Source: Phytopythium helicoides
Lineage: Eukaryota > Oomycota > Peronosporomycetes > Pythiales > Pythiaceae
NCBI GenBank assembly: GCA_024867545.1
Contig: JANFNE010000064.1
Location: 1 to 64,000, forward strand
Reading direction: 5' to 3'
DNA length: 64,000 nt
Shown: positions 20,951 through 32,980 of the stretch, piece after piece
Position numbering within the stretch: position 1 is the stretch's first letter
How the letters are laid out: every line of letters starts with the position of its first letter
Made by a program: the position numbers and the translations under genes
The notes under the pieces: model-generated
The model's input: only the letters and a program-made list of their open reading frames with translations
The model's database searches: none
Told to the model about the DNA's origin: nothing

Positions 20951-23900
20951 TTACAAAAGAATTGTCTGGTAAAATTGTTGACACCACGCAAACAAAAGAA
21001 GAGTGTCAAGATTACACTCTTTTGCTTGCCCGCCAGTGACTACAGAGCTGGTCGCGCCGCAGGAAGCAGCCCACTCTTGTGCGTAATAGACTGAGTTTCC
21101 CATTCGCCAGTCACAAATTTCTTGCCTGCGTTTTGTAACAATGTCAGAGGGTTCCTGCTCAGCAAGAAGCTTTAAATCGAGCTGCCAGAAGTCCTCAAGA
21201 AGGTTTGCATCGTCCTGACCACCAAACATGTATATTCGTTGCCCACTTGGCGTAGAAGTGTAGGTGACCGCTGACCAATAACGTGGAAGTGGTGTCACGT
21301 CATCGGCATCCTGGACGCTGATGCCATCGAGACGCTGCCAGCCATCTCGCATCTGCGAAATACTCTTTCGCCCAACATAAACCCCGCTGTCGAAGTGTCT
21401 ACTCATTCCTGCGATTTGTCGAGGAGAACGAAGTCCCTTCGACACAGTCAAGAGATCGAAGGGTGTTAGAACAATCTGTCGTCCGACATGAAAACGGCGT
21501 TCGTCTGTTGTCGCCGTTGCTGAAACTAAAGCCGCGAGTTGAGTCCATTGTGCTGATCTAGACGTCGTGGTGTAGTCCATGCGATACAAATCGGTCAGGT
21601 GCTTTCCATTTGATCCACTACGTCCCCCGAAAACGAACATGCTGCTTTGATACACGACTGCTGTGTGCGCATATCTTGGCGAAGGTACCGATCCCGACAT
21701 AGTTGCTGTCAAGTTTGTCCACGTGAATGTTGGTACGCACGGCGCAACAGTGAACGTAATATCCCAGCTACTCAGCGTGCCTTGGTTGCCATCAACCATT
21801 GTGTCCGAAACGCTCAGGGTCCAGCCACCTGCGACTGAGAGTTGGTGAAACACGGAAAGAGGTTCGAAAGCTGGTGGTTTCTAACGATGAGAAACTCAGT
21901 GATTGTGTGCCAGGGGTGCATTTTGCTTTGTCAGGAGCTGATTCAGGCGCTTGAAGCGCAACAGAGAATGATCGGGTACTAGGAACTGTAGGTATCACTC
22001 GTTTGTCACCAAGAGTAAACCCGTCGTGATCACTCCATTGTATATCCTGGGTCTGAGAGTCAAATGGGAACATCGATGACAGCTGCCTTTGAGGAAATGT
22101 CGATGGCCCCTGGACCCAATAGTTCAATCCGGAGAGAGTGAGGACAAGCGTGCGTTATCTGGAGCTTCACAGGTCAGGTCCATGACACACATGTCTGCTC
22201 CAAGACCAGAGTACCCGATTGTGAACAGCTCCATGCCATCCGATATCGGGAGATTTGTTTCAAGATTCTGGAGTGAAGACGTCGTTCTTCGTGTCACCGA
22301 GGTGACGCTGAGCTCCCACAAATCGTTCAGTGCTGGATTCGACATGATACCAGTTACAGTGTTCACTTGACGGTCCTGCATCCCAGCAAAGAGTAGCATG
22401 CGGTCTCCAATTACAACCATTGAGTGTCGTTCCCGACCAGGAGGAAGGACGCTTGATGTTAGAATTGCGGGTGCAGCAATCTCAATCCACGTGTTTATCG
22501 TCAGATCAAATCGCCACAATTCGTTGCTAACGCCAGCTCCAATAACGCACTCGATCTTGTGAGCTTGATCGCATGGATATCCCTTTGCTAATCCACCAAA
22601 TAAATAGAGATATCCGTCAAGTTGGATTAGAGTGTGTCCTCGACGAGCTGATGGAAAACGGCGAAGTGGTAATGGATCTTGAGCTCGGATACCCGCATTG
22701 ATGTCTTCTTGAAAACCAAATACACTTCGTAAATCTTGGTCTCCGTTGACGCGGCTCCATTCGTTCTTTGGACTCGAAGGTGTTGCTGCTGTTACGATGA
22801 TACTGGGATACCTTGAGCCATCATTGAGCACTGTCGTTACTCGAAAGCGATAAGTAGAAGCAGGCTCCAGCGCATAAACAGTAGTGTTGGTCAATCCTTG
22901 ACCATTCAGAGAAGGCAAGAAGCTAACGACTCGAAAGTCTTCGCTTCTGGATCTGTTCGCCATCTCAAGAAGTAGACCTTGAAGCTTTTGCTGGAAGCCA
23001 TACTGCGGGAATAGCCAGCTCAGTTGAAGGCTTCTTGATGTCACTGGAGTAACCGTCAACCTTGTAACACTTTGATCACTCTCTTCCAAGCGTAGGATTC
23101 GGCTAAGAGACTCAACCTGCGGGTGGAAAAGAGCGGAGAACGCTACAAAGCTGCCTCCTCCCCCACCTCCTGCTCCATCGATACCCGCCCCACCACCTCC
23201 ACCGCCGTAATGGCCTCCACCTCCTCCACCACCCGCATCCTTGCCATCTTGACCATGCCCACCACGATTTTTCTGACCACTTGTGGGCCACAATGCTGTA
23301 AGTGGCGATGCCAACTCCAATACTTGACCAATTGGGTTGTTCACAGTCGTCCACACATTCTTCCCAACTCTTGAGAATTGGAACGAGCTCGCTTGACCAG
23401 CGATTCCCGGTTCCAATGAATTTGCGCCGACTCCACCAGTAGCTAGCAGTGAGTAGTCTGCATCTGGTCCGGCAAATCCCCAGTCCAAATGCTGATGCCG
23501 AGCAGGCATACCCACAAAATCTCTGTTATCACCTTCGACATTAATAGAGTGATACTCATCACGTGGTCCCAGCACTGAAACAGAGGAAGCGGTTCCTGCC
23601 GATGCAGTAATGTCAAGAGGAATTGACCGCGCATCCGGAAAGTGCCCATCTTCAGCTAGAATTACGTTGTCATCAGCTGTACCCGCCGCTCCAGCGCCAC
23701 CTCCATGGGCACAGCAGTAATCCGTTGCTCCTCCTCCGCCACCGCCGGCAGCGACTATTACTGTTTTGCCGTTGATCTGAACTTCAGACGCACCCCCTCC
23801 ACCTCCACCAGGAAAATCGCCATCGGCCCCCATCACCACCGCCATTGAATCCCCCTCGCCCGGGGCTACCTTGGTTTTGGCTACCACTTCCGCCGCCACC

Positions 23901-26066
23901 AACGATGATGTTCAACCAATCACCCTGAGAGACTGCAATTTGCGCACGGACAAAAGCTCCACCGCCTCCAAAAGATAAGTCGTCGCCACTGCTAAGAGAA
24001 TCTAATTGTTTTTGACCACCACCGCCTCCTCCTCCCCAAGCGTATATATCTGCAGCGACGATGCGGCTTTTTTCAGCAACAGTGATGGTGCCGTCATCAA
24101 CTGTAGATTCTCTTCCCGAGGGACCAGGTATCTTGTATCTTTGCTCACCAGACGTAAAGAAAAATGCTCGCTCTCCCAGTCGCTCACCGCCAAGAGTGAT
24201 TGGGAATAGAAGAACGACCCCGTTCTGACCATCACCGCCATTAATGCCGCCATTTCCGGTACCTTGAATGTAATAGCGATCAACTGTGTTGGCGGCTGAT
24301 TGGTGATCCGCACTCATCGTCACAATACTAGCATTGTAACTTTTACCAGCTCGTCGATTTTTCTTTGTTTGTAAATCCCTTGTCACTTTATATGGGGTTG
24401 AAAATGGCAAAGAAACCAGGAAATCGCCCTCTCCAATCATATTCACTGCTCGAACGCGCACAACATACTGCGTGTATGATTGCCATAAAACGTGCCCTGT
24501 GAAATTCCAAACTTGCCCTTCGCTTTCGTCTCCTATCGGCAACATGGTGTCTCCTTTTATCCACACAGTTGAGTCAATAGCATGATACTGCAGCTCATAT
24601 CGTAGAATCTTGCTTCCACCACTCTCTGTTGGTGGCATCCAACTGACCAAGATTGACGGAATTGGCACCGATTCACGACTGACTTTTAGGTTTTGAACAC
24701 GTCCTGGAGCAACCGCAAGAGTTGAATATGCTGGAGATGGCAGACTGAACGGACCGACACCATTTGCATTAGCTGCCGCAACGCGAAATATGCAGCTCAC
24801 GTTTGGGGAAAGTGGACGCGATGCGAGTGCAGTGTATTGGGTCAGTGATGGTGGAACTGAAGACGAAATTGTGGTCCAAATGATCTCGTTTACGCATTTT
24901 TGTTGCGCATGATATCGGAGAATTGGGAATAAGGCTGTGTCTTGTCGAAGAGCTGAGCGCCATTGAATTTTGATGTGCGAGCTAGTTGCAACAACAAGCT
25001 CAGGCGCAGATGGCGCTGTTGGTACCACTGTGATCAAAAACATCGCAGAGGCGCACACTTCAGTAACCACAGTTAGAAACTTTCACAGCATAATACGCAC
25101 TTGTTGCAGGCGTTGGGAGCGGGTCACTTGCTGCGCTCCATTCGCTCCATCCGAGTGTTGCAAAGTGAGCGCGGACACGAAACGAATATGCAACACCAGC
25201 CGGAAGTATGCTCGACTGATATCGACACAGGTTGGAGCACACGACGCGACCTCTCTGACGTTCGCGCAAAGATTGGATGCTCACTTGATCTCCAGAGCCG
25301 CTCCACTTTGCTGATATGGTCTCGGTGTATAGCGTCAGAAGCGGAAGATCTCCGTTTTCTTGCTCCCCAGCAGGCGAAGACGTGACGACACGATCAAAAA
25401 CAATGACCCACTGATACGCGTTTGTGCCCGCGCTCACTCCCCCTTCGTTTGGAGTAGCAGAGCTGCGAAACACCTGAACCTCCAAAATGAGGTCCAGCGT
25501 TTCCAACGCTGCCTTCATCTGTGCCTCGCTTGCATCAAAAGGAATTGGCGGAGTCACCGTTCGTTGCTCAACATTCAGCAAGCTTTCACCTGCGTAAGCG
25601 AGTGCAAGTCGAAAAAACCGTCAGATATGGTTTCACCAGGGTCGGCGCGGGTGAATACTAGCTGGCGCTCGTGAAGATCAGTAGCAGAGTCGAGTCCGTT
25701 CCCTAAGCCAGTAATGACATCCGAAAGCGTGACCCAGTTCCCTGTTCCTGACTCGGAGTATTGCGCTTCATACCCTGTCACAGTCTCCAGGTTGCCAAGT
25801 GCATCCTCCGTCGTAGTTCCTTCATAAACCGGATCCAGATTGTTGTGGAGTGATCGCCACTCGAGCGCAACAGATACACGACCAGGATTTCCAGGCATCA
25901 CGTCGAGCAGCTCTGCCTTGACATGTCGATCACGACTAAAAGGATCGCGAGCACGACCAGATGGAGTTGCTGCTACGCTCCATCTCGACTTGCATGTGAA
26001 CAGGAGCAATGCGACAGTTAAGCAGTGCCAAGCTAGCATGCGCTGCATGATCCGAGAGGCACACAT
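20951..26066 (-). CDS. Large secreted multidomain protein: FN3, Gly-rich (ALK-type), Kelch, P-domain-like; frame broken
   Basis: Reverse-strand coding runs from an ATG at 26066 to a TAG at 20951, about 1,680 codons. Order: signal peptide (MLAWHCLTVALLLF), a repeat of the FRLAL..GES..PIPFDAS..MKAALETL kind, fibronectin III domains (VPTAPSAPEL, SILVSWMPPTESGG, YVVRVRAVN), a long Gly-rich module (AWGGGGGGG, GGGGAFVRAQIAVSQGDWLNIIVGGGG) like that of ALK/LTK-type proteins, Kelch repeats (GYLYLFGG, NELWRFDLTINTW), a proprotein-convertase P-domain-like part (GGWTLSVSDTMVDGNQGTLSSWDI) and more Kelch (MFVFGG, IYMFGG). Frame breaks occur near 25614 (T run short by one), 23826, 22135 and 21865; the junction near 25060 is either a short intron or another break. 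Probable surface or wall-associated adhesion protein; function unknown. Confidence 0.75.
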
Positions 26067-26241
26067 GTCAAGGGTATCTTTAGTGATTTAGTGAGGGATG
26101 AATGCCCTCGAGGTGAAAATTGCGACTCTTCACGTTTCACATTGCCAGCAAATTCATGGAGAATGGGGATGGGGCTAGCTACAGTTGAATCACCGGTTGG
26201 GTTGTTGTATTTGCATTAGCTTGGCGCATTCTAATTGAGTG

Positions 26242-29200
26242 CTAGTACTCCTTGAGCGTGAGCCGCGGCACGATGTTCATCGCCTGCAGCTCCTGGAAGA
26301 GCAGCTTGCACGCGTACGGGATACGAATGCTCACCACCTTCTCTTCTGACTTACAGTACTGGCACCAGCCTTCGTAGCCGAGCATACGGCAGCCTTGGCA
26401 CACGTCCGCACTGAACGCGTCACTGGAAATCATCAGACGCTCCATGAGAAGCATACTCGCACCGTAGCCGATGAGACAATCACGCTCCATTTCACCAAGA
26501 CGAAGACCACCATCACGTGACCGACCCTCTGTAGGCTGGCGAGTCAGCACAGCACGAGGTCCACGAGCTCGGGCGTGCATCTTATCCATGACCATGTGCT
26601 TCAGCTTCTGGTAGTAGATCGGACCCATAAAAATATAGCACAGGATTGGCTCGCCCGTAATGCCCGACGTTAGGTAGTCCTTGCCAGCGTAGTTGAAGCC
26701 ATTCTCGACAAGCTCTCGGGAGCAGTCAAGTACATGGTCGGCAGTGCCGTACTTCTCGCCAAATGCTGTGCCGTAGGCGCGGCGACCATTTAACACACCA
26801 GCCTTACCAGCGATCAGCTCAATCATCTTGCCAACCGTCATTCGCGACGGGAAACCGTGGGGGTTCATGATAAGATCCGGGCAGATACCCTGGTCGTTGA
26901 ATGGCATATCTTCCTGGTTGCGAATTGTACCGCACACACCCTTCTGACCGTGACGACTGCTGAACTTATCACCAATCTCCGGACGTCGGGTCTGACGGAT
27001 GAGCACCTTCACGAGGAAGTGGTTTGCTTCTGAGGAGGTCAAGAGCACCTTGTCCACGTAAGCCGGAATAGGACCCTTGTAAGTCGTCGGCGCCGGCGAA
27101 TACGTGACATCCAGAGGATCGCGACCATCCACCGAGTCGTTGAACTGCGATGGCTGTTCCTTGTTAATCATGATCGCGCCGTTTTGGACAATACCCCCAA
27201 CACGACTGATACCGTCCGCGTCAAGTGATGCATACTTGGCATTGCGGAAGCCGAGGTTACTTGAAGAAGAAACGAGGCTGTCAAAGTCCGGTGGACCAAC
27301 AATGCGGTCGTACGATCCGTTCGAGTACTTCTTGATCATCGTCTGGTACTTCTTGAACACCATACAGCGACCGAAGCCTCGATCCAATGATGCCTTGTTG
27401 AGCACAATCGCATCTTCAATGTCGTACCCAGAGTAACTCATCACAGCAACCATTGCGTTTTGACCCGCAGGCACATGGTCAAAGTTCACGAGATCCAGAA
27501 CACGCGTCTTGACCATCGGCATCTGTGGGTACACCATTGTGTACAGCAGAGTGTCGATGCGCTCGAACTGGTTCATGGCGATCGTGCCGATTGCCTGCTT
27601 GCCCATGGCACACTGATATGTGTTTCTCGGCGACTGGTTGTGATGCGGGTACGGAATGAGGCCTGACACGACGCCGAGGATTGTGACCGGGTCAATCTCC
27701 AAATGTGTCGTTCGCTCGCCGATCTCGCTCTCGTGCAGCGCCACCAAGCAGTTGTTTTCTTCATTTACATCCACATATTCTACACAACCTTCCACGATCA
27801 GGCTGCTCAGATCACGCACACCAGCACGCAGCTCATCGAGATGGCGCTGCGTCAGCCGAGTTCGATGGGTCACCGGGTCAATCAACAGCAGAGGGCGGCA
27901 CACACGACCACCATCAGACGCAATGTACACAACGCGCTGAACATCGTGAATCATGACGGAAACGAACTCGCCAATGAGACCAGCACGACGAATACGACGA
28001 AGGCGAGTTACGAAAGTTCGCGGGTCCACGTGCGTCCCAATAATGACACCGTTCAAGATCACCAGATAGTTCGAAGCATGATTGAGTTCTTCACCGGAGC
28101 AGAGCGACACATCAGTGACGCCCAAATCGAAGCAGAGCCGCTTGATTGGACCAACTTCTTCATCTGATGTCACGTGACACAGCAAAGCAAGATTCTTCAC
28201 AAGACCACACGCTTCACCTTCCGGAGTGTCTGCAGGACAAAGCATGCCCCACTGCGACGGCTGCAAAGATCGAGGACCAGAGACCTTACGGGTCTTTTCG
28301 AACTGCGACGAGATACGAGTCATCATTCCCAGCGCCGACATGTACGACAGACGCGAAAGCACATGGGTGACACCAGCGCGATCCATTCGGAATCGCTTCA
28401 ACGTCCAGTTACCGGTTGACAGCGCATGGTAAAAGCCTTGAGTAATCGTATCCGTTCGGATGCACTTCAGAATGTCAAACACTGACGCCCGATTGGGCTT
28501 ACTCAGCACCATGTCAGCCTGTCGCTTCAGATCGCTGTTGAATCGTTTGAACAAGTCCTCAAAAAGCAGTGAAAGCAGCTGGCCAGCCAGCTCCAAACGC
28601 TTGTTGCCGTAGTAATCCTTGTCATCCAGACGAGTCCGGTCCTTATCGGTGTGAATGATGCGGCGCACAATATGAGCCACGTAAATGCTCTTCAGACGGA
28701 AGTTATAGTCCTCGCATGGCACGTGGTTGAGAACGAGATTCGCAAGCGCCGAGCGCGCAGCGTCAGCAAGGTTGCGGTCCTGACGCTGGTTTGTCCCGCC
28801 GCGATGGCGTCCACCAGTCGTTCCCAGTTTTGTCAACGCATTCATCTTGGATCCAATGTACTCGAGTGCCTGTTGCTGCGTGAACACCTTGAGATCGGAA
28901 GCCTCCTCAAACGAAGCCGTCAGCGCGTCGGAAATATCCGATTCACTGCCGATGAGCGACACAATCTCCTGGTCGCTCTCCATGCCCATGCCTCGGAAGA
29001 CGATCACAATCGGAATATCGCTACCGAACGAGTTCGACTTGAGGTAAACTCGGCCCTTGTTGAGGAAAATGTTGGTGCGCGACTTGCGCTCGTGCGTGGA
29101 GCTCGTAATGGACGCGCAGACGTTGTGCTTGGCGTCCTCCTCGATGATCACTCGGTTCTTGGACAACTGTTCGTGGATGAGCACAACCTTCTCCACGCCC

Positions 29201-29751
29201 TTGACGATGAAGTATCCACCCGGGTCGTAGGGGCACTCCTTGAGCTTGGCGAGCTGCTGCTCGTTCTTTCCCGTGAGGATACACTTGGCACTTCGCAGCA
29301 TGATGGGGATGCGACCGATGAGCACCTTGTTGTTGGTGACGATCTTGTTGCCGCGGCGGTAGCGCACGCTGACGTAGACCGGTGCCGCGTACGTGCGGTC
29401 TCGGAGTCGGCACTGGTGCGGCGTGACCGAGGACGAGACGAAGGCCTCCTCCTCAATCGACGGCGCGCCGATCTGGATGTCCGTGTACTGCAGGAAGAAC
29501 TTGGGGTCTGCGTCGCTGCGCACCATGTTGTTGGCCTGCGCGCGCACAATGTTCTTCATGTCGACGTCCGTGAAGTAGTTGAACGAGTCAATGTGCTGCT
29601 TGACGAGCCCGCGCAGCTGCAGAAAGTACGGCAGCAGCTTCCACTTGTCCTGCACGCTGGCCACAGGCTTCTCCAGCGCCGCCAGCTCCGCCGCGCTCAG
29701 CCCCGCGGGCGCCGCGGGCGGCGGCGCCGACGCGGAGGCGACGGGCGCCAT
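26242..29751 (-). CDS. RPC2: DNA-directed RNA polymerase III subunit RPC2
   Basis: An intronless frame; from the ATG at 29751 it gives 1,169 residues (human POLR3B has 1,133). It matches Pol III rather than Pol II: KWRLLP-type start ([20 protein letters not shown]), [93 protein letters not shown] and [12 protein letters not shown]. The C-terminal zinc site is CQGC...WCQYC, and the end [17 protein letters not shown] is the family ending. It forms half of the active centre of Pol III, which makes tRNA and 5S rRNA. An in-frame ATG at 29880 would add 43 residues; 29751 gives a start closer to family length. No frame break in 3.5 kb. Confidence 0.97.
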   Translation of the reverse strand: MAPVASASAPPPAAPAGLSAAELAALEKPVASVQDKWKLLPYFLQLRGLVKQHIDSFNYFTDVDMKNIVRAQANNMVRSDADPKFFLQYTDIQIGAPSIEEEAFVSSSVTPHQCRLRDRTYAAPVYVSVRYRRGNKIVTNNKVLIGRIPIMLRSAKCILTGKNEQQLAKLKECPYDPGGYFIVKGVEKVVLIHEQLSKNRVIIEEDAKHNVCASITSSTHERKSRTNIFLNKGRVYLKSNSFGSDIPIVIVFRGMGMESDQEIVSLIGSESDISDALTASFEEASDLKVFTQQQALEYIGSKMNALTKLGTTGGRHRGGTNQRQDRNLADAARSALANLVLNHVPCEDYNFRLKSIYVAHIVRRIIHTDKDRTRLDDKDYYGNKRLELAGQLLSLLFEDLFKRFNSDLKRQADMVLSKPNRASVFDILKCIRTDTITQGFYHALSTGNWTLKRFRMDRAGVTHVLSRLSYMSALGMMTRISSQFEKTRKVSGPRSLQPSQWGMLCPADTPEGEACGLVKNLALLCHVTSDEEVGPIKRLCFDLGVTDVSLCSGEELNHASNYLVILNGVIIGTHVDPRTFVTRLRRIRRAGLIGEFVSVMIHDVQRVVYIASDGGRVCRPLLLIDPVTHRTRLTQRHLDELRAGVRDLSSLIVEGCVEYVDVNEENNCLVALHESEIGERTTHLEIDPVTILGVVSGLIPYPHHNQSPRNTYQCAMGKQAIGTIAMNQFERIDTLLYTMVYPQMPMVKTRVLDLVNFDHVPAGQNAMVAVMSYSGYDIEDAIVLNKASLDRGFGRCMVFKKYQTMIKKYSNGSYDRIVGPPDFDSLVSSSSNLGFRNAKYASLDADGISRVGGIVQNGAIMINKEQPSQFNDSVDGRDPLDVTYSPAPTTYKGPIPAYVDKVLLTSSEANHFLVKVLIRQTRRPEIGDKFSSRHGQKGVCGTIRNQEDMPFNDQGICPDLIMNPHGFPSRMTVGKMIELIAGKAGVLNGRRAYGTAFGEKYGTADHVLDCSRELVENGFNYAGKDYLTSGITGEPILCYIFMGPIYYQKLKHMVMDKMHARARGPRAVLTRQPTEGRSRDGGLRLGEMERDCLIGYGASMLLMERLMISSDAFSADVCQGCRMLGYEGWCQYCKSEEKVVSIRIPYACKLLFQELQAMNIVPRLTLKEY

Positions 29752-30051
29752 CGACCGCCTGCCTGCTCGCCGCCAGTCGATTTCGCTTCTGGTGGCGCGA
29801 ATAAGGAGACAGGCGCTGGGCGACTCCTCGAAGGGAAACCAACCAACCACTACGGAATCGCACTTTAGCGAGGCGGACATACAAATGGCAAGTGGATTGG
29901 GAACGGGGTGTGCGCCACACCACGTTGAGGGTCAAGGTGCTTGGACGAGAAAAAGTGCCCTGTTACAAGTGCGGCCATAGGAGGGGAGGGCAGTTGAGAG
30001 CGGACGCGACAGGAAGGATCGGGTGTACCCATGTGGCTTGACCTGCTTGCT

Positions 30052-31147
30052 TCAAGCACTGCTGGGCGATGCCGACTTGAGGTGGCGCAGCAGCTCGTCG
30101 TTGAGCGCCGACTGCGCGCGCAGCAGGTCCAGCAGCGCCAGGCGCTCCTTGGTTTGCAGCTCGGCCTGCTTGAGCTCCCACTCGAAGCGGCGCTCCTCGA
30201 GCTCCAGGCGGCGCGTCTTGAGCCGCAGCTCGCGCTCGCGGAACGAAATCTCGCGCTTGTCGGCATCGAAGGAGGAAGTCGGCGAGGGTGTGATTGGGGT
30301 CGGCTTGAAGCTCGCGCTGGCCGAGCTCTCTGTCTTGACGACCTTCGGGTTCTTCGGCGGACGTCCACGCCCACGACGCGGTGGAGCCACGATCTCCTCG
30401 GTCTCATGCGGGCTCTCGCTCGGGCCGATCTCGCGCTTGGTTCCACGACGAGGTGTCGGGGACTTTGGGCTGGTTCACTGCGAGAGGGTTGGCAGCAGCG
30501 GCAGCGACCGCGTCGGGGTCGAGCGCTTCCAGATCCGTCAGGTCCACTGCTGCAGCCCTCTCCCACGCAACTCGCAGCGTCTCGTTCATAATTTCCTCAC
30601 GCGTGGGGGACACTCCCAGGCGGAAGGTTCTTCCCTTGAGCTTGTAGTGTTCGTCCATCTGCAGCAGTCTAAAGGTTAGTCCGAGCATCTACGGAAGCCG
30701 CTACGGGCACGCCAACGCACAACGTTACTGAGGATCACGAGCAGCCTGTTGCGCGCCGTGACGGCCTTGGTGGCTGCGCCGCCGCGCAGCGTGTCCATCT
30801 CTCCGCGGCGCACGGCGGCCAGCATGACGTCAACGCGGCGCTTGATGATCGTGAACATGTAGTCGACGGGCAGGTCGCGCACGTGCTTGTCCCCTGCAGC
30901 CACAAGCTGCTCCTGCACGGCGGTAGCCGCCTCCACCCACGCCGTGCGCTTGTTGCCGTGGCCCGCGCCCCACGGGAAGCGGTTGATCACCTCGCGCAGC
31001 ACCACGATGTCCTCCTGCGGCCTGAAGCGGAAGTTGAGCCGCCGCTGCCTGGGCGCCGCCACCTCCTCGACCTCCGGCGCCTGCGCGTCCACCAGGCTTG
31101 GCGCCACGTCGACCACCTGCGGGCGTCGCCTCCACCGTCGCCTCCAT
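30052..31147 (-). CDS. Myb/SANT-like DNA-binding protein with AT-hook, two frame breaks
   Basis: Coding runs on the reverse strand from an ATG at 31147. Exon 1 carries a Myb/SANT-like domain (DIVVLREVINRFPWGAGHGNK, AVRRGEMDTLRGGA). A 62-base intron (30720-30659) follows, then MDEHYKLKGRTFRLGVSPTREEI, an AT-hook (PPRRGRGRPPKNPK) and a C-terminal coiled coil (ERELRLKTRRLELEERRFEWELKQAELQ). The layout is typical of transposase-derived Myb/SANT regulators common in oomycetes. Two single-base excesses are inferred: one near 31116, which separates the ATG frame (MEATVEATPA) from the domain frame, and one in the A run at 30464-30466, beyond which the frame continues as SPTPRRGTKREIGPSESPHE. Without them the ATG-started product would be a short unrelated peptide. 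Targets are unknown. Confidence 0.6.
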
Positions 31148-31338
31148 CGCTCGCCAAGTCACCTAGACGGTTGGATTGCTTTTCATCGCTTTTTCCCCCC
31201 CTTTCCAGCGGCAACATGGGATACCTTTACGAGACCAAAGGGCAACTCCTTCGTTTAAGTTTACGCGCAAAAGGCAAATACCATTACATTATTCAAAAAA
31301 ATGCAGGTGCTTTCAGCTCCACATAGGTATACAACGCT

Positions 31339-31354
31339 GCTCATTTTGCATTTT
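31339..31354 (+). promoter_or_regulatory. Exact oomycete initiator (Inr) of the aminotransferase gene
   Basis: GCTCATTTTGCATTTT fits the oomycete consensus GCTCATTYYNCAWTTT at all 16 positions. Transcription is expected to begin near 31342-31344, about 33 bases before the first ATG (31377) and 86 before the ATG of the enzyme frame (31429). Confidence 0.85.
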
Positions 31355-31428
31355 GCGATCGGCGAGACAGGCGCTCATGCTGCTGCGCCGCCACCTTGGT
31401 GCTCGCCTGCTGTCCGTCGCGCTCCATG

Positions 31429-32811
31429 AGCTCCGCCGCTGCCACCGACGCACAGAAGAAAGGCTACCAGGCGTTCGGCTCGTTCCACTCCGAGTCGGCG
31501 GACGCGCTGTTCGCGTCGCCGCTCACGGACCACAAGCAGATTGCGGCGCCGTCCTTTCTCCCTCCAGTCCCCGTCGACCGCCGGCTGAGCTTCGAGCGCA
31601 GGTCCAGGGCGAACGCCGAGCTGTTCGCGCTCGACTTGGAGCACTGGACGTACCTGAACCACGGCGCGTTTGGCGGATCCACGCGGTTTGCGAGCCAAGT
31701 GGCGGCGGCGTGGAGGCAGAAGGCTGACCAGCAGCCGCTGAGCTTCCACGACCGAGAGCTGTTCGCCCACGTCGTGACCTCGATTCGCGCGCTGGCTGCG
31801 TTGGTGAACGTCAAGGACCCGAGCGAGCTCGTGCTGCTGCACAACGCCACGTCGGGACTGCACGCCGTTATCGACTCGGTGCTAAGTGGGAAGGAAAGAG
31901 GAGGTGAACGGGTCGTCTTGTGTTTTAGCACTCGCTACGGCGCCGTGCGCAAGATGATCCAAGTTGCGGAAACCTCGAATGTTCGGCTGGTGGAAGTGCC
32001 ATTGTCACTTGAAGATTCGTACGATGATGCCGTAGTGCTCTCCAAGTTGAGGGAAGCGCTGGATCGCGAGGTGAAGCCTGTCGATCTGGTCATTGTTGAC
32101 CATGTCACGTCGAACACTGGCGTCGTCCTCCCAGTCAAAAAGATTGTTGACGAATGTCACTCCCGAAGCGCTCCTGTCCTTGTTGATGGTGCTCACGCGC
32201 TGTTGAACCTGGACCTAGATGTGGCCTCAATCGGCGCCGACTACTACGTGGGCAACTGCCACAAATGGTTCTGCTCCCCTCGAGGTGCGGGTTTTCTGCA
32301 CGTCAGCAAGGAGAGACCATTTGCTATTCCTATCCATCCGCGTATCATCTCGCATGGCTACTTAGACGGATATCAAAGCGCCTTTATGTGGACAGGGCTT
32401 CAAGATTACAGCGCATGGTTGTCGCTGCCCAAGTGTATCGACTTCTGGAAATTTCAAGGCGTGGAGCAGTGCCGTCAGTATATGCATGATCTTGCTCAAG
32501 AGGCAACAGAATTGCTCTATGATCGGTGGGGGATGCACGATGAGCTTTCAAGAACGAAAGTGTTCCCGGTGCATAAGCGCCACGCAATGCGCCTCGTCAA
32601 ATTGCCCCAGACGCACAAGGTTTTTGGAGTCCAAACTGGCGCTCCAACGACGTCAGCTGATGCCAAGCATATCCAAGATACACTGCACGAACAATTTAAG
32701 ATTGAAGTCCCAATCAAGTGCGTTGATGGCGTGCTGTATGCCCGGATCTCGGCGCATGTGTACAACACTCTAGACGATTACGAACGACTCGCTCAAGCTG
32801 TTCATCTATGA
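31429..32811 (+). CDS. PLP-dependent aminotransferase class V (isopenicillin-N-epimerase-like)
   Basis: An intronless frame of 460 residues from ATG 31429. Fold-type I class V features: WTYLNHGAFGG at the start, LLHNATSGLHAVID (cofactor phosphate contact), DHVTSNTGVVLPVKKI, then the Asp that holds the pyridine nitrogen in LVDGAHALLNL, and the Schiff-base lysine in GNCHKWFCSPRGAGFLH. This order is that of the isopenicillin N epimerase / cysteine desulfurase-like branch; substrate is unknown. The first ATG after the Inr is at 31377, in another frame, and begins a good mitochondrial presequence (MLLRRHLGARLLSVAL); one base fewer near 31426 would fuse it to the enzyme. So the true start may be 31377 with a frame break. 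Convergent with tyrosinase-like C. Confidence 0.9.
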   Translation, partial: SSAAATDAQKKGYQAFGSFHSESADALFASPLTDHKQIAAPSFLPPVPVDRRLSFERRSRANAELFALDLEHWTYLNHGAFGGSTRFASQVAAAWRQKADQQPLSFHDRELFAHVVTSIRALAALVNVKDPSELVLLHNATSGLHAVIDSVLSGKERGGERVVLCFSTRYGAVRKMIQVAETSNVRLVEVPLSLEDSYDDAVVLSKLREALDREVKPVDLVIVDHVTSNTGVVLPVKKIVDECHSRSAPVLVDGAHALLNLDLDVASIGADYYVGNCHKWFCSPRGAGFLHVSKERPFAIPIHPRIISHGYLDGYQSAFMWTGLQDYSAWLSLPKCIDFWKFQGVEQCRQYMHDLAQEATELLYDRWGMHDELSRTKVFPVHKRHAMRLVKLPQTHKVFGVQTGAPTTSADAKHIQDTLHEQFKIEVPIKCVDGVLYARISAHVYNTLDDYERLAQAVHL

Positions 32812-32980
32812 TGGGGCGATAGACTTTACTGTCCAGCAGGCAGTGAAACATTTTGCCAATGCTCAATTTCATGGCGTACTAACACTCAATAGATGAAATC
32901 CACGCAATTCAGAACAAAGTCCCAAACCAACTCAAACATTTGATTACGCTGTTGTCGCTTCCAACACTTTCACGAACAAT

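Noticed and set aside
28651..29868. Long forward frame (405 codons) opposite RPC2
   Set aside because: It is the antisense shadow of RPC2, whose reverse frame is conserved over its whole length.
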